Assembly (NCBI RefSeq): GCF_002127535.1
Contig: NZ_MUBJ01000023.1
Location: forward strand, 1-57,265
Direction of reading: 5' to 3'
DNA from: Xenorhabdus vietnamensis
GTDB taxonomy: Bacteria; Pseudomonadota; Gammaproteobacteria; Enterobacterales; Enterobacteriaceae
Length of the DNA stretch: 57,265 bases
The position numbers and the translations under genes were made by a program. Of this stretch, positions 9,971 to 19,198 are shown in pieces (within the stretch, counting starts at the first letter, position 1; each line of letters begins with the position of its first letter). The notes below the pieces were generated by a model that did no database searches, had not been told where the DNA came from, and saw nothing but the letters and a program-made list of their open reading frames with translations.

Positions 9971-10010
9971 TAAGGCTACCGCACTAGGTTACGGCTCCCA
10001 GAGTGCCTGT
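9971..10010 (-). promoter_or_regulatory. JUMPstart element with ops site (RfaH recruitment)
   Basis: Read on the minus strand, the stretch contains CAGGCACTCTGGGAGC, then a CCTAG block, then GCGGTAGC at 9975-9982. This matches the JUMPstart layout, with the ops core at its 3' end. ops pauses RNA polymerase and loads the antiterminator RfaH in long polysaccharide operons. It lies in the leader just before the ATP-grasp gene. Confidence 0.85.
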
Positions 10011-10038
10011 CATATGTAATAATTTAACTTATCTAATT

Positions 10039-10066
10039 AATATAAAAGGATTTTTTATCTTAACAA
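10039..10066 (-). promoter_or_regulatory. Candidate sigma-70 promoter of the polysaccharide operon
   Basis: On the minus strand, TTGTTA (10061-10066) and TATATT (10039-10044) are separated by 16 bases. A start near 10030 would place the ops site early in the transcript. The region is A+T-rich, so chance matches are possible. Confidence 0.4.
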
Positions 10067-10096
10067 AAATTATCATATCAACGATTTGTGTTAAGC

Positions 10097-10122
10097 AGCG
10101 ACGAGGTTAGTCTCTCGTCGCT
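10097..10122 (-). terminator. Hairpin downstream of cpxA
   Basis: Perfect 9-bp stem (AGCGACGAG with CTCGTCGCT) around an 8-base loop, 77 bases after the cpxA stop. There is no clear U-tract on either strand, so it may be an RNA-stabilising or Rho-linked end rather than a classic intrinsic terminator. Confidence 0.45.
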
Positions 10123-10198
10123 TTGAGGTCAAGTATAACCGTGTTTTTTCTTTAATTGTTACATCTTGTAACTAACTAAATTTCAAAACGAAAGTTAT

Positions 10199-11578
10199 CT
10201 ATCTCCCATGTAACGGCAACCAAATCACCAGCCGCAATCCACCCAAAGGGCTATCTTCTGCTTTGACCCAACCTCTATGTTGACTCACTGCTGTTTCAAC
10301 AATCGCTAATCCCAATCCTGTTCCTCCTGACTCCCTATCTCTCGCTTCATCTGTTCTATAAAACGGTCGGAAGATGTGTTCGCGATCTTCTGGGCTGACT
10401 CCAGAACCATCATCATCAACGGTAATCGTTACACCTTGGTTATCTGCCTTGAATGCAACGGCGATATGGCTGTTGGAGTAACGCAGCGCATTACGGACGA
10501 TGTTTTCCAGTGCGCTGCCGAGTGTTGTAGGATTACAGTAAATAACCCAGTTTCCGGGAGGAGAAACGATATCCAGTGTTTTGTGCATCTGCTCGACTTC
10601 AAATTTGGCATTCTCCAAGATGTCATGCCATATATCGTAAGCTTTAATATTCTCTCGCAGTAATTCGTTTTTATGTTGATGACGGGAAAGTACCAACAAG
10701 TCGTTAATCATTCCATCTAAACGCTGAGTCTCTGTTTCAATGCGTGCCAATTCTTTACTTTCACCGCGATGGCGGCGAAGTAGGGCTGTCGCCAATTGTA
10801 ATCGGGTAAGCGGTGTGCGTAGTTCATGGGAGATATCGGAAATCAGCCGTTGTTGGGCGGTGACCATTCTCTCCAGTGCACTAATCATATGGTTAAAGCT
10901 ACTGCCAGTAGCCAAAAATTCTCGTGGTCCAGATTCCAGCTCAGGGTGTTGTCGTAAGTTTCCTTTCGCAACGTCATCTGCTGCATTTTTTAGTTTCCGT
11001 GCGGGTTTTGCCAGGCTCCATGCCAGCCACAGTAGTAATGGGGCGCTTATTAACATGGTGGCTGCGGGCAGTAAAAATGGTCGATCAAACATCAAATTAA
11101 TAAAATCTGATTGTGGACTACTCGTTGGCTTAATGAGGTAGAGGAGGTAATGCTCTTCGTCATCGCGGACAGAAAAAGGGCCGAGTATTTCCGAACGGCC
11201 ATATTTTTTCTTTTTAGGGTGATCTGCATTATCGGATTGTCCGATAAAGTTGCGGATAGTTTGTCGTTGGTAGGGAGAAATTTTAACATCACCACTAAGG
11301 ATACTCTCATTAGGAGCGATAAGGAGTAGGTGTTCGTTCGGTGAAGCAAACAGATTAATAGCGTCTGTCATCTTTATCCACCAGAAACTTTTCCCTGGGC
11401 TACGTATTAATTCTTTTTCTATTTTTTTTGCCAGTTCTTTTCCAAACTGATATTCATTATCTAAAAGAGGGGCTAATTGCCTTGAGTCCAATTTAGGAGC
11501 CATTAAGGCTATCATCAGGACAAGTGCAAGCGTAAACCAAAAAATGGCGAATATACGAGCTGTCAAGCTATTGATCAT
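10199..11578 (-). CDS. cpxA: Envelope stress sensor histidine kinase CpxA
   Basis: 459 residues (E. coli 457). An N-terminal membrane helix (about 8-28), a periplasmic sensor domain, a second membrane helix (about 168-190) and HAMP are followed by the phospho-acceptor His in SDISHELRTPLTRLQ (about residue 249). The ATP-binding domain has DDDGSGVSPEDREHIF and GGTGLGLAIVE. It autophosphorylates on envelope misfolding, passes the phosphate to CpxR, and is inhibited by CpxP. It overlaps the end of cpxR by four bases, indicating a coupled cpxRA operon. Confidence 0.97.
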   Translation of the reverse strand: MINSLTARIFAIFWFTLALVLMIALMAPKLDSRQLAPLLDNEYQFGKELAKKIEKELIRSPGKSFWWIKMTDAINLFASPNEHLLLIAPNESILSGDVKISPYQRQTIRNFIGQSDNADHPKKKKYGRSEILGPFSVRDDEEHYLLYLIKPTSSPQSDFINLMFDRPFLLPAATMLISAPLLLWLAWSLAKPARKLKNAADDVAKGNLRQHPELESGPREFLATGSSFNHMISALERMVTAQQRLISDISHELRTPLTRLQLATALLRRHRGESKELARIETETQRLDGMINDLLVLSRHQHKNELLRENIKAYDIWHDILENAKFEVEQMHKTLDIVSPPGNWVIYCNPTTLGSALENIVRNALRYSNSHIAVAFKADNQGVTITVDDDGSGVSPEDREHIFRPFYRTDEARDRESGGTGLGLAIVETAVSQHRGWVKAEDSPLGGLRLVIWLPLHGR

Positions 11579-12270
11579 TTTGCGGAAACCATTAAGTACC
11601 CACGGCCACGTAATGTCTTAAACCATGGAAGTTCATCAGTTCTATTGGGTAATTTACGGCGTAGATTCGAAATATGCATATCAATAGCCCGATCAAATGG
11701 TGTTAAGCGCTTTCCTAAGACTGCTTGACTTAAATGCTCACGGGAAACAACCTGCCCTAAATGTTGTGCTAATAAATAAAGTAGAGAGAATTCTGTGCCT
11801 GTTAGATCCAAAATTGTACCATCAAAACTGGCTTCCTGACGTCCGGAGTTGAGCCGTAGTTTATCGATTCCCAGTACAGGTATTCCTGTCTCAGTTTGTT
11901 GTTCATTCCAGTTGGAACGGCGCAAAATAGCACGTATACGGGCGACTAGTTCGCGATCGTTAAAAGGTTTGGAGAGATAGTCATCTGCTCCCAGCTCCAA
12001 TCCTAAAACACGGTCCAAATCGCTACCACGAGCCGTTAACATGATAACGGGGATCTGCTGATTGGATTGCCGCAGCTCTTTCAGCATCTCAATGCCATTC
12101 TTGCGCGGCATCATAATATCCAGTAATAAAAGGTCAATTGAAGAATCGATATATTGTAAAGCTTGTTCGCCATCATGGGCGCTCACAACATTGAATCCTT
12201 CCATTTTGAGTAGTTCTTCTAATAGCGATGTCAGTTCGCGGTCATCATCAACTAATAAGATTTTATGCAT
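11575..12270 (-). CDS. cpxR: Envelope stress response regulator CpxR
   Basis: 231 residues from the chosen start. Receiver domain with the acidic cluster VDDD and phospho-acceptor Asp51 in LLLLDIMMP, then an OmpR-type winged helix ending TLRGRGYLMVSAK. The open frame extends 11 codons further up to 12303, but the ATG at 12270 follows a strong GGAGGAAG ribosome site and matches the E. coli N-terminus. Controls cpxP, CpxQ and envelope proteases and chaperones. It is divergent from cpxP across a shared CpxR box. Confidence 0.97.
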   Translation of the reverse strand: MHKILLVDDDRELTSLLEELLKMEGFNVVSAHDGEQALQYIDSSIDLLLLDIMMPRKNGIEMLKELRQSNQQIPVIMLTARGSDLDRVLGLELGADDYLSKPFNDRELVARIRAILRRSNWNEQQTETGIPVLGIDKLRLNSGRQEASFDGTILDLTGTEFSLLYLLAQHLGQVVSREHLSQAVLGKRLTPFDRAIDMHISNLRRKLPNRTDELPWFKTLRGRGYLMVSAK

Positions 12271-12321
12271 TATTCTTCCTCCAAGAGCAAAATACGATAA
12301 CAAACTTTGCTATTCCATGAC

Positions 12322-12336
12322 TTTACGTTCTTTTAC
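12322..12336 (-). promoter_or_regulatory. CpxR box between cpxR and cpxP
   Basis: On the minus strand, GTAAA-AGAAC-GTAAA is an exact match to the GTAAA-N5-GTAAA consensus. Its position in the divergent cpxR/cpxP spacer implies autoregulation of cpxRA and activation of cpxP. Confidence 0.9.
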
Positions 12337-12421
12337 ATGCTCTGACGCTAGTTTGCAGCTGTAGGGGTATAGTTATCCCCACTGAATCGAATGCTGTTGT
12401 TCGAGAAAGCGAGGAAATTTA

Positions 12422-12919
12422 ATGCGTAACATAGCAATATTGGCTTTGGCGTCAATGTTTGTTCTTGGAACAACGAAAGCCTTAGCTGAAACTGCTGATG
12501 CGGATCATGTTCCTGAAGCTAGTTCATCCTCAGACTGTATGCAAGGTGATTATAAGAGGAGTTTTAGTTACTACTGGGGCAGCCAATATAACTATAGTCA
12601 TATATTAGGCGGAATAGTGTTAACTGAACAGCAGCGTAGGCAAATATTGAGTTTAGCTAAAGATCAGCATGGGTACGAGCAGCCGCTAGTCGATATGCGA
12701 GATGCTCGTCTAAAACTAGACGAACTTTTGACTACAGAGACTTTTGATGAAGCTGAGATTCGTTTGCTGCTTGAAAAAATAGCCGAAAACAATGTTCTTT
12801 TGAGTATAGAAATATTGCGTTTTAATAATCAGGTTTATCAATTGCTAACACCAGAACAGAAAACTTTATTAAAAAAACGTTATAAAACAGACAAGTGCAT
12901 AACTAGAAAAGTAGACTAA
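12422..12919 (+). CDS. cpxP: Periplasmic CpxA-inhibitory protein CpxP
   Basis: 165 residues. A signal peptide (1-22, cleavage after ALA) precedes a Spy/CpxP-type helical protein with two LTxxQ motifs, LTEQQ at 67-71 and LTPEQ at 142-146. It binds the CpxA sensor domain and delivers misfolded proteins to DegP. A good ribosome site (GCGAGG) precedes the ATG. The sequence is diverged from E. coli outside the motifs, as is common for CpxP. Its mRNA also yields the CpxQ RNA. Confidence 0.9.
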   Translation: MRNIAILALASMFVLGTTKALAETADADHVPEASSSSDCMQGDYKRSFSYYWGSQYNYSHILGGIVLTEQQRRQILSLAKDQHGYEQPLVDMRDARLKLDELLTTETFDEAEIRLLLEKIAENNVLLSIEILRFNNQVYQLLTPEQKTLLKKRYKTDKCITRKVD

Positions 12920-12987
12920 TTTTTTGCTAGTATTTTTAATGCTTTTACTACGAAAGTGTTTTTACTACAAAATAGCATCAACAACGA

Positions 12988-13044
12988 TTTTCCTTGCCAT
13001 AGACACCATCCCTGTCTTTCAGCCCCGTTTCGGGGCTTTTTTTT
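12988..13044 (+). ncRNA. cpxQ: CpxQ small RNA from the cpxP 3' UTR
   Basis: The stretch from about 12988 to 13020 is almost letter-for-letter the E. coli CpxQ body (conserved TTTTCCTTGCCATAGACACC, then ATCCCTGTCTT), followed by a G+C hairpin and eight T. In E. coli and Salmonella, CpxQ is released from cpxP mRNA by RNase E and, with Hfq, represses inner-membrane protein mRNAs. The 5' end given assumes the same processing site. Confidence 0.9.
13021..13044 (+). terminator. Intrinsic terminator of cpxP/CpxQ
   Basis: AGCCCCG-TTT-CGGGGCT hairpin followed by an uninterrupted T-tract. It also forms the 3' end of CpxQ. Confidence 0.95.
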
Positions 13045-13254
13045 GTCTTATAGTTTACTTGCATAAACTGACCTTTTTTATCTGATTTCCTTCTATGAAA
13101 TTCCAAGGGCAATTTCTTAATTAATGAAAAAATCGCTTATCAGCTAATCCCCCCTCTAATTTGTTGTTATTTTGACCAATATTGATTATCTTACGTTTCA
13201 TTATTCCGTTATTTAAAAATCTTATCACTCTCGCTTCACATAAAAGGGATAAGG

Positions 13255-13905
13255 ATGCCCAATATGGATAATTTTTATGAAATCAGCCTGTTGGCGGAAA
13301 TTGTGGGTGCCACGCTATCAGGTTTATGTCGTCTTTTAACTGGTGTGCAGACGCGATGGATTGGCTGCGAGCCATCAATTGCAAGCCGTATTTATTATGC
13401 TAACCATTCCAGTCATCTTGATGGATTAGTGATTTGGTCAGGGCTTCCCCCTGCGCTGCGATATCAAGTTCATCCTGTTGCTGCTCGTGATTATTGGGAT
13501 AAAACCAAACTACGGCGCTATCTCGTTCATAAGGTATTTCATGCTGTATTAATTAAACGTAATGGAGAAAACACGAAGAAAGAGAGGGTACTCGCGCCAT
13601 TGGAAGCAGTTTTAGCTCAAAAAGAGTCTCTGATTATCTTTCCAGAGGGAACTAGGGGAGATGGTGAACAAATCAATCCGTTCAAAAGTGGTCTGTATCA
13701 TTTGGTTCGTAAATTCCCTGATGCTGAGATAGTGCCAGTTTATCTGGAGAATTTGAACCGTGCTCTGCCGAAAGGAAAAAAACTTTTGGTGCCAATTAAT
13801 TGTTCGGTCACGTTTGGCAAGCCATTGGAGCAATTAGGCGAGGGCGAAGGTAAGAATGAGTTCTTATTACGTGCCCGGTCTGCATTAGAGGAGTTAGTGC
13901 TATGA
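13255..13905 (+). CDS. PlsC-like lysophospholipid acyltransferase
   Basis: 216 residues, somewhat shorter than typical PlsC. The acyltransferase motif I is NHSSHLD (His51, Asp56) and motif III is FPEGTRG (129-135). Predicted to acylate a lysophosphatidate-type acceptor at the membrane. It overlaps the following CdsA-like gene by four bases, so both should act on phosphatidate. E. coli has no such gene between cpxP and fieF. The true plsC is expected elsewhere, so this is probably an accessory paralogue. A second ATG at 13264 is an equally good start. Substrate is unknown. Confidence 0.75.
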   Translation: MPNMDNFYEISLLAEIVGATLSGLCRLLTGVQTRWIGCEPSIASRIYYANHSSHLDGLVIWSGLPPALRYQVHPVAARDYWDKTKLRRYLVHKVFHAVLIKRNGENTKKERVLAPLEAVLAQKESLIIFPEGTRGDGEQINPFKSGLYHLVRKFPDAEIVPVYLENLNRALPKGKKLLVPINCSVTFGKPLEQLGEGEGKNEFLLRARSALEELVL

Positions 13906-14846
13906 CAGGTATCAATCGTGATCTGATGCTGTTGCTGGGAGGGATATTCGGGATATTGATTATAGCCAGTGTGATTGGGGGCATTTTGGCTTTTCGCTAT
14001 TCGGGGGAAAGGAGCAATGCCACTATCGACAATCTTAATGTGCGGATCCGTGGTTGGTGGATGATGTGTGTCATCTGTGTTCTGGCCATTGCAGTTGGGC
14101 CTGTGGGATTGATTATTTTGTTTGCGGTGATGTCATTTTTTGCTTTGCGTGAATTTATCACGCTAACACCGTCCCGTCGTAGTGATCATGGAGCACTGTT
14201 CTGGTGTTTCTTTGTTTTTATGCCCATGCAATATGTTTTGGTTGGTATGCAATGGTATGGGCTGTTCTTGGTATTCATTCCTGTGTATGTTTTCCTGTTC
14301 CTGCCCGCCTGGGCGGCTTTGGTTGGGGATACAACCCATTTTCTGGAGCGAGTAGCTAAAATTCAGTGGGGGATGATGGTAACAGTGTTTGCTATTAGTC
14401 ATGCGCCAGCGTTGTTGATGCTGGATATCCCTAATTACAAGAATCAAAATGTCAATTTATTGCTGTTCCTGATGATCGTGGTGCAAATGTCCGATGTTTT
14501 GCAGTACGTATTCGGGAAGTTATTTGGTAAACGTCCGATAGTACCAAAGCTCAGTCCCAATAAAACGGTTGAAGGATTTGCTGGAGGAATTTTGGCTTCT
14601 GTGTTGTTGGGAATGGCGTTGTTCTGGGTAACGCCTTTCTCTCTGTGGGAGGCGGGGCTGATGTCGTTGGCAATTACCTTGATGGGGTTCATTGGTGGAT
14701 TATGTATGTCGGCGATTAAACGAGATCGTGGAATAAAGGATTTTGGTGGAATTATTGAAGGCCATGGTGGAATGTTGGATAGAATTGATTCGCTTTGCTT
14801 CGCAGCCCCTATATTTTTCCATCTGACGCGCTATTTTTATACTTGA
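13902..14846 (+). CDS. CdsA-like phosphatidate cytidylyltransferase
   Basis: 314 residues with about eight membrane helices. The C-terminal CdsA signature runs through SAIKRDRGIKD, then GHGGMLDRIDS (about 265-295). SPNKTVEGFAGG upstream is another CdsA family block. It should make CDP-diacylglycerol from CTP and phosphatidate. It resembles the E. coli YnbB-type paralogue more than CdsA in layout, but no CDP-alcohol phosphatidyltransferase follows. Translationally coupled (ATGA) to the acyltransferase. Confidence 0.82.
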   Translation: MTGINRDLMLLLGGIFGILIIASVIGGILAFRYSGERSNATIDNLNVRIRGWWMMCVICVLAIAVGPVGLIILFAVMSFFALREFITLTPSRRSDHGALFWCFFVFMPMQYVLVGMQWYGLFLVFIPVYVFLFLPAWAALVGDTTHFLERVAKIQWGMMVTVFAISHAPALLMLDIPNYKNQNVNLLLFLMIVVQMSDVLQYVFGKLFGKRPIVPKLSPNKTVEGFAGGILASVLLGMALFWVTPFSLWEAGLMSLAITLMGFIGGLCMSAIKRDRGIKDFGGIIEGHGGMLDRIDSLCFAAPIFFHLTRYFYT

Positions 14847-14876
14847 GGCTGACTGAATAACCGAAAGGCGGAGTCA

Positions 14877-15776
14877 ATGAGTATAAATTATGGGCGATGG
14901 GTCAGTTCCGCTGTGTTGGCGGCAACGGTACTGGCCAGTGTGCTGTTGATTGTAAAAATTTTTGCATGGTGGCTAACGGGGTCGGTGAGCTTACTGGCAG
15001 CGTTGGTGGATTCATTGGTTGATTTTGCCGCTTCCCTGACGAATTTTTTTGTAGTGCGTTATTCGCTTCAACCTGCTGATGAAGAGCATACGTTTGGGCA
15101 TGGTAAAGCTGAATCATTAGCTGCTTTGGCTCAAAGTATGTTTATTTCCGGTTCGGCGATTTTCCTGTTCTTAACGGGCTTTCAGCATTTGTATTCCCCC
15201 AAGCCGCTGGAGCATGCAGCGATAGGCGTTTGGGTAATCATTATTGCTCTGGTTTCTACGTTATGTTTGGTCACTTTCCAAAAATGGGTGCTCAATAAAA
15301 CCCAGAGTCAGGCGATCCGTGCGGATATGCTGCATTATAAGTCTGATCTATTGATGAATGGGGCTATTTTGGTAGCGTTGCTTTTGAGCCTGTACGGTTT
15401 TAAACGTGCGGATGCGCTATTTGCCTTAGGAATAGGGGGTTATATCCTCTATAGTGCGTTACGGATGGGTTATGATGCCGTACAATCTTTGCTTGATCGT
15501 GCCTTGCCGGATGAAGAGCGGCAGGAGATTATTGATATTATCCGAAATTATCCCGGTATATCTGGTGGGCATGATCTGCGAACTCGTCAATCAGGGCCGA
15601 CCCGTTTTATTCAGTTCCATCTGGAGATAGATGACCATTTGCCATTGGTGCAGGCGCATGCTTTGGCAGAAGGAGTGGAAAATAAATTGCGGAGCAGGTT
15701 TCCGGGTGCCGATATTATTATTCACCAAGATCCTTGCTCTGTTGTACCTGAAGAGCATAAAAATCGTTGGGATTGA
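14877..15776 (+). CDS. fieF: Cation-efflux protein FieF (ferrous iron/zinc)
   Basis: 299 residues (E. coli 300), a cation diffusion facilitator. The transport site is Asp45/Asp49 in DSLVD, paired with HYKSD near residue 153. Six membrane helices are followed by a cytoplasmic C-terminal domain with conserved His/Asp residues. Exports Zn2+/Fe2+ by proton antiport. The position between the cpx genes and pfkA is as in E. coli, apart from the inserted lipid genes 30 bases upstream, from which it may be co-transcribed. Confidence 0.95.
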   Translation: MSINYGRWVSSAVLAATVLASVLLIVKIFAWWLTGSVSLLAALVDSLVDFAASLTNFFVVRYSLQPADEEHTFGHGKAESLAALAQSMFISGSAIFLFLTGFQHLYSPKPLEHAAIGVWVIIIALVSTLCLVTFQKWVLNKTQSQAIRADMLHYKSDLLMNGAILVALLLSLYGFKRADALFALGIGGYILYSALRMGYDAVQSLLDRALPDEERQEIIDIIRNYPGISGGHDLRTRQSGPTRFIQFHLEIDDHLPLVQAHALAEGVENKLRSRFPGADIIIHQDPCSVVPEEHKNRWD

Positions 15777-15864
15777 CGGGAAATTTATTCACAATCAAAA
15801 GCTCGTCAAAAAATAGACATAATCTTAATGCAGACTGGGTGTTTTTCCGTATCATAGGTGTTGT

Positions 15865-15878
15865 TGAATCAATTCAGC
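15865..15878 (-). promoter_or_regulatory. Cra (FruR) box upstream of pfkA
   Basis: On the minus strand this reads GCTGAATTGATTCA, close to the Cra consensus GCTGAAWCGWTTCA. It lies about 105 bases before the pfkA start. Cra represses pfkA in E. coli from a site in its promoter region. Confidence 0.75.
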
Positions 15879-15983
15879 TAATGGGTTCACAATCGGGTTT
15901 CGTGAAATCGCCGTTAATTTTTCCCCTTTAGGGGAAATCGTCAGCAGATTGGCAAATATTATATCGACAAGTCAGAGGTCATC

Positions 15984-16961
15984 ATGATCAACAAGATTAA
16001 AAGAATCGGAGTCTTAACGAGTGGCGGTGATGCGCCAGGCATGAACGCCGCTATTCGTGGTGTTGTTCGTGCCGCTTTAACCGAAGGGTTGGAAGTTTAT
16101 GGCATTTATGATGGCTATCTGGGGTTATATGAAAACCGCATGAAGAAGCTCGATCGCTTTAGTGTTTCCGACATGATTAATCGTGGGGGTACGTTTTTGG
16201 GATCAGCGCGTTTTCCTGAGTTCAGGGATGATAAAGTTCGACAAACTGCCATTGAAAACATGCACAAAAATGAGATTGATGCGCTGGTGGTGATTGGAGG
16301 GGATGGTTCTTATTTGGGCGCGAAGAAGCTGACCGAAGCAGGATTCCCTTGCATTGGTTTGCCCGGAACGATTGACAATGATGTTGCGGGCACAGATTAC
16401 ACCATTGGTTATTTTACGGCGCTGGAAACTGTGGTTGAAGCGATTGATCGTCTGCGCGATACATCAACTTCCCACAAACGAATTTCAATCGTTGAGGTGA
16501 TGGGACGTTATTGTGGTGATTTGACCTTATCAGCGGCAATAGCGGGGGGATGTGAATTTATTGTTTTGCCTGAGAATGAAATCTCATTCGATCGTGAAGA
16601 ATTGTTGTCTGAGATTAAAGCAGGGATTCAAAAAGGCAAGCGTCATGCGATTGTTGCCATTACTGAGCATGTCTGTGACGTTGCTGAGTTGGCGAAATAT
16701 ATTGAGACGGAAACACATCACGAAACTCGCGCAACGGTATTAGGACATATTCAGCGTGGTGGTGCGCCTGTCGCTTATGACCGCATTCTTGCTTCCCGCA
16801 TGGGGGCGTATTCTGTTCAGTTACTGTTGGAAGGCCATGGCGGTCGCTGTGTGGGTATCCAGAACGAGAAACTTGTTCATCACGATATCATTGATGCGGT
16901 ACAAAATATGCAGCGTGTCTTTAAGAAAGAGTGGCTGGGAACCGCGAAGAAACTCTACTAA
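15984..16961 (+). CDS. pfkA: 6-phosphofructokinase I
   Basis: 325 residues (E. coli 320). ATP-binding GGDAPG at 14-19, catalytic [12 protein letters not shown] and substrate-binding [10 protein letters not shown] and GHIQRGG blocks are all present. Converts fructose 6-phosphate to fructose 1,6-bisphosphate. The start used has a GAGG ribosome site; it adds a few residues (MINKIKR) relative to E. coli. Probably under Cra control from the box upstream. The fieF-pfkA spacer (207 bases) holds that box and presumably the promoter. Confidence 0.97.
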   Translation: MINKIKRIGVLTSGGDAPGMNAAIRGVVRAALTEGLEVYGIYDGYLGLYENRMKKLDRFSVSDMINRGGTFLGSARFPEFRDDKVRQTAIENMHKNEIDALVVIGGDGSYLGAKKLTEAGFPCIGLPGTIDNDVAGTDYTIGYFTALETVVEAIDRLRDTSTSHKRISIVEVMGRYCGDLTLSAAIAGGCEFIVLPENEISFDREELLSEIKAGIQKGKRHAIVAITEHVCDVAELAKYIETETHHETRATVLGHIQRGGAPVAYDRILASRMGAYSVQLLLEGHGGRCVGIQNEKLVHHDIIDAVQNMQRVFKKEWLGTAKKLY

Positions 16962-16991
16962 TCCTTTCTTACCTGCAAGATCCTATTTCGG

Positions 16992-17016
16992 AGACAGCCA
17001 TATGATGTGGCTGTCT
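16992..17016 (+). terminator. Probable pfkA terminator
   Basis: Perfect 9-bp stem AGACAGCCA/TGGCTGTCT with a 7-base loop, 30 bases after pfkA. The following sequence is pyrimidine-rich but not a pure T-tract. Confidence 0.6.
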
Positions 17017-17130
17017 TATCCTCCATATTCTTCTTACGCATAAGCATAAATTTAAAATTATTTCTGTGCCGTAACGCTTTCTGTCAGTTTTTATGGCGGA
17101 AATCATCATGGCTTAGGGGAATATATTACC

Positions 17131-18189
17131 GTGGATATTAATATCAGGGGTATGAATACAGGCTCGCAATGGGCAATCACAAAAAAGTATGTTGTGTCGG
17201 CGTTATCTTTGTTGTCTGTTTTAGCGATGACACTGATGACGAACAGTGCATGGGCAAAAGAGAGCCAAATATTGAATGTATCTTATGATCCGACTCGTGA
17301 ATTTTACCAACAGTATGATAAGGCATTCAAAGAATACTGGCACAATAAAACAGGGGATGATGTCAAGATCCGCCAATCACATGGTGGTTCAGGCAAGCAG
17401 GCAACTTCAGTTATTAACGGTCTTCAGGCCGATGTAGTGACTCTGGCTCTGGCTTATGATGTGAATGCCATTGCAGAGCGTGGACGTATTGATAAGCATT
17501 GGATTAAGCGTCTACCTGATAATTCAGCACCTTATACATCAACCATTGTCTTTTTGGTGAGAAAAGGGAACCCTAAACAAATAAAAGATTGGTCGGATTT
17601 GATCCGTCCAGGTGTTTCGATTGTTACGCCAAATCCGAAAACTTCTGGTGGAGCGCGTTGGAATTATCTGGCTGCTTGGGGATATGGATTAGCGCATAAC
17701 AATCAGGATCAGGACAAGGCCAAAGAGTTCGTTAGGGCACTCTATAAAAATGTTGGAGTGCTGGATGCCGGTGCACGTGGTGCAACGAATACGTTTGTGG
17801 AACGTGGAATTGGCGATGTATTGATTGCGTGGGAAAACGAAGCGTTGTTGGCGATTAATGCTTTGGGTAAGGATAAATTTGAAATCGTGACTCCGAGTAT
17901 TTCTATTTTGGCGGAGCCAACGGTTTCTGTTGTTGACAAGATAGTTGATAAACGAGGAACGCGCGAATTGGCAACAGAATATTTGAAATATCTTTATTCT
18001 CCGATTGGGCAAGAGATTGCGGCCAAAAACTATTATCGTCCTCGCGATAAAGCAATAGCAGAAAAATACCGTGCTGTTTTTCCTGAACTGAAGCTCTTTA
18101 CGATTGATGAAGTCTTTGGTGGTTGGAATAACGCCCAGAAAGAGCATTTTGCCACGGGCAAAACTTTTGACGAAATTATCCGTCGTTAA
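17131..18189 (+). CDS. sbp: Periplasmic sulfate-binding protein
   Basis: 352 residues with a GTG start, or 345 from the ATG at 17152. The GTG start has AGGGGA ten bases upstream; the ATG start would have its ribosome site almost touching the codon, so GTG is preferred. The signal peptide ends at SAWA|KES (about residue 42). Blocks [23 protein letters not shown] and the run through [21 protein letters not shown] are typical of the CysP/Sbp family. Delivers sulfate to the CysTWA transporter. No cys transporter genes adjoin it, as in E. coli. Confidence 0.95.
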   Translation: MDINIRGMNTGSQWAITKKYVVSALSLLSVLAMTLMTNSAWAKESQILNVSYDPTREFYQQYDKAFKEYWHNKTGDDVKIRQSHGGSGKQATSVINGLQADVVTLALAYDVNAIAERGRIDKHWIKRLPDNSAPYTSTIVFLVRKGNPKQIKDWSDLIRPGVSIVTPNPKTSGGARWNYLAAWGYGLAHNNQDQDKAKEFVRALYKNVGVLDAGARGATNTFVERGIGDVLIAWENEALLAINALGKDKFEIVTPSISILAEPTVSVVDKIVDKRGTRELATEYLKYLYSPIGQEIAAKNYYRPRDKAIAEKYRAVFPELKLFTIDEVFGGWNNAQKEHFATGKTFDEIIRR

Positions 18190-18200
18190 TCATTGAAAAA

Positions 18201-18240
18201 ACCGCCACAAGTGATGCTTCGTGGCGGTCGAGTCATTTTT
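18201..18240. terminator. Terminator between sbp and tpiA
   Basis: ACCGCCAC/GTGGCGGT stem of 8 bp, with AAG/CTT extending it inward. A T-run follows a few bases later on the plus strand. Lies between convergent genes and may serve both. Confidence 0.75.
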
Positions 18241-18289
18241 CTGTTCTTTATTTAAAGGTCGCCATTAAAAAGTCATCTTTGTTAAAAGA

Positions 18290-19057
18290 TTACGCTTTTT
18301 TCGCTTCTGCCGCCGCTTTCACGATAACTGCAAAAGCATCGGCTTTCAGTGATGCACCACCGACCAGCGCACCGTCGATATCCGGTTGGGTGAACAGCTC
18401 TGCTGCATTGCTGGCATTCACTGAACCGCCATATTGAATAATGACTTGTTCAGCAATAGCTGCATCTTGTTTCGCGATATGGTCACGGATAAATTTATGA
18501 ATGGCTTGGGCCTGAGCAGGTGTTGCAGATTTACCTGTACCGATTGCCCAGACGGGTTCATAGGCAATAACTGCATCTTTGAATGCTTCTGCACCCAGCG
18601 TGTTCAGGACGGCATCGATCTGCCGAGCACAGACGGCTTCGGTTTGACCCGCTTCATTTTCTTGCTCAGTTTCGCCAATGCACAGAACAGGGATTAGGCC
18701 TTGTTCTTTCAGGACGGCGAATTTCTTCGCGATGAATTCGTCGCTTTCTTTATGGTAGGTACGGCGTTCAGAGTGGCCGATAATGATATATTTTGCACCG
18801 ACGTCTTTCAGCATTTCTGCCGAGGTTTCGCCAGTGAATGCACCAGAAAGATTTACGCCAACATTTTGTGCGCCCAGAGCGATACGGCTACCAGCCAGAG
18901 CATTTTTTGCCAGAGAAACATAAACTGTTGGTGGTGCAATAGCGACGCCACAGCCGTCAACGTTACTCAATTCTTTACGCAGGCCTGCAATCAGGTCGTT
19001 AACCATGTGGGTACTGCCATTTAATTTCCAGTTACCCATAACTAATGGATGTCGCAT
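18290..19057 (-). CDS. tpiA: Triosephosphate isomerase
   Basis: 255 residues, exactly the expected length. Starts [15 protein letters not shown]; catalytic His in IIGHSERR, catalytic Glu in [17 protein letters not shown], and phosphate loop YGGSVN. Interconverts dihydroxyacetone phosphate and glyceraldehyde 3-phosphate. A ribosome site (GGAGGG) precedes the start. yiiQ lies upstream on the same strand, about 140 bases away, as in E. coli. Confidence 0.98.
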   Translation of the reverse strand: MRHPLVMGNWKLNGSTHMVNDLIAGLRKELSNVDGCGVAIAPPTVYVSLAKNALAGSRIALGAQNVGVNLSGAFTGETSAEMLKDVGAKYIIIGHSERRTYHKESDEFIAKKFAVLKEQGLIPVLCIGETEQENEAGQTEAVCARQIDAVLNTLGAEAFKDAVIAYEPVWAIGTGKSATPAQAQAIHKFIRDHIAKQDAAIAEQVIIQYGGSVNASNAAELFTQPDIDGALVGGASLKADAFAVIVKAAAEAKKA

Positions 19058-19198
19058 ATTTTTCCCTCCAACCAGAAAATAATCAAATTGCGAACTGAAT
19101 GAATATTCTTTCTTTGAATGACATCACAATGATGCCATTCCCTGTAAGCGGAATTCCGACAGTATAAAGATCATCAACGCGAATAGCTCTGCGCTGTG

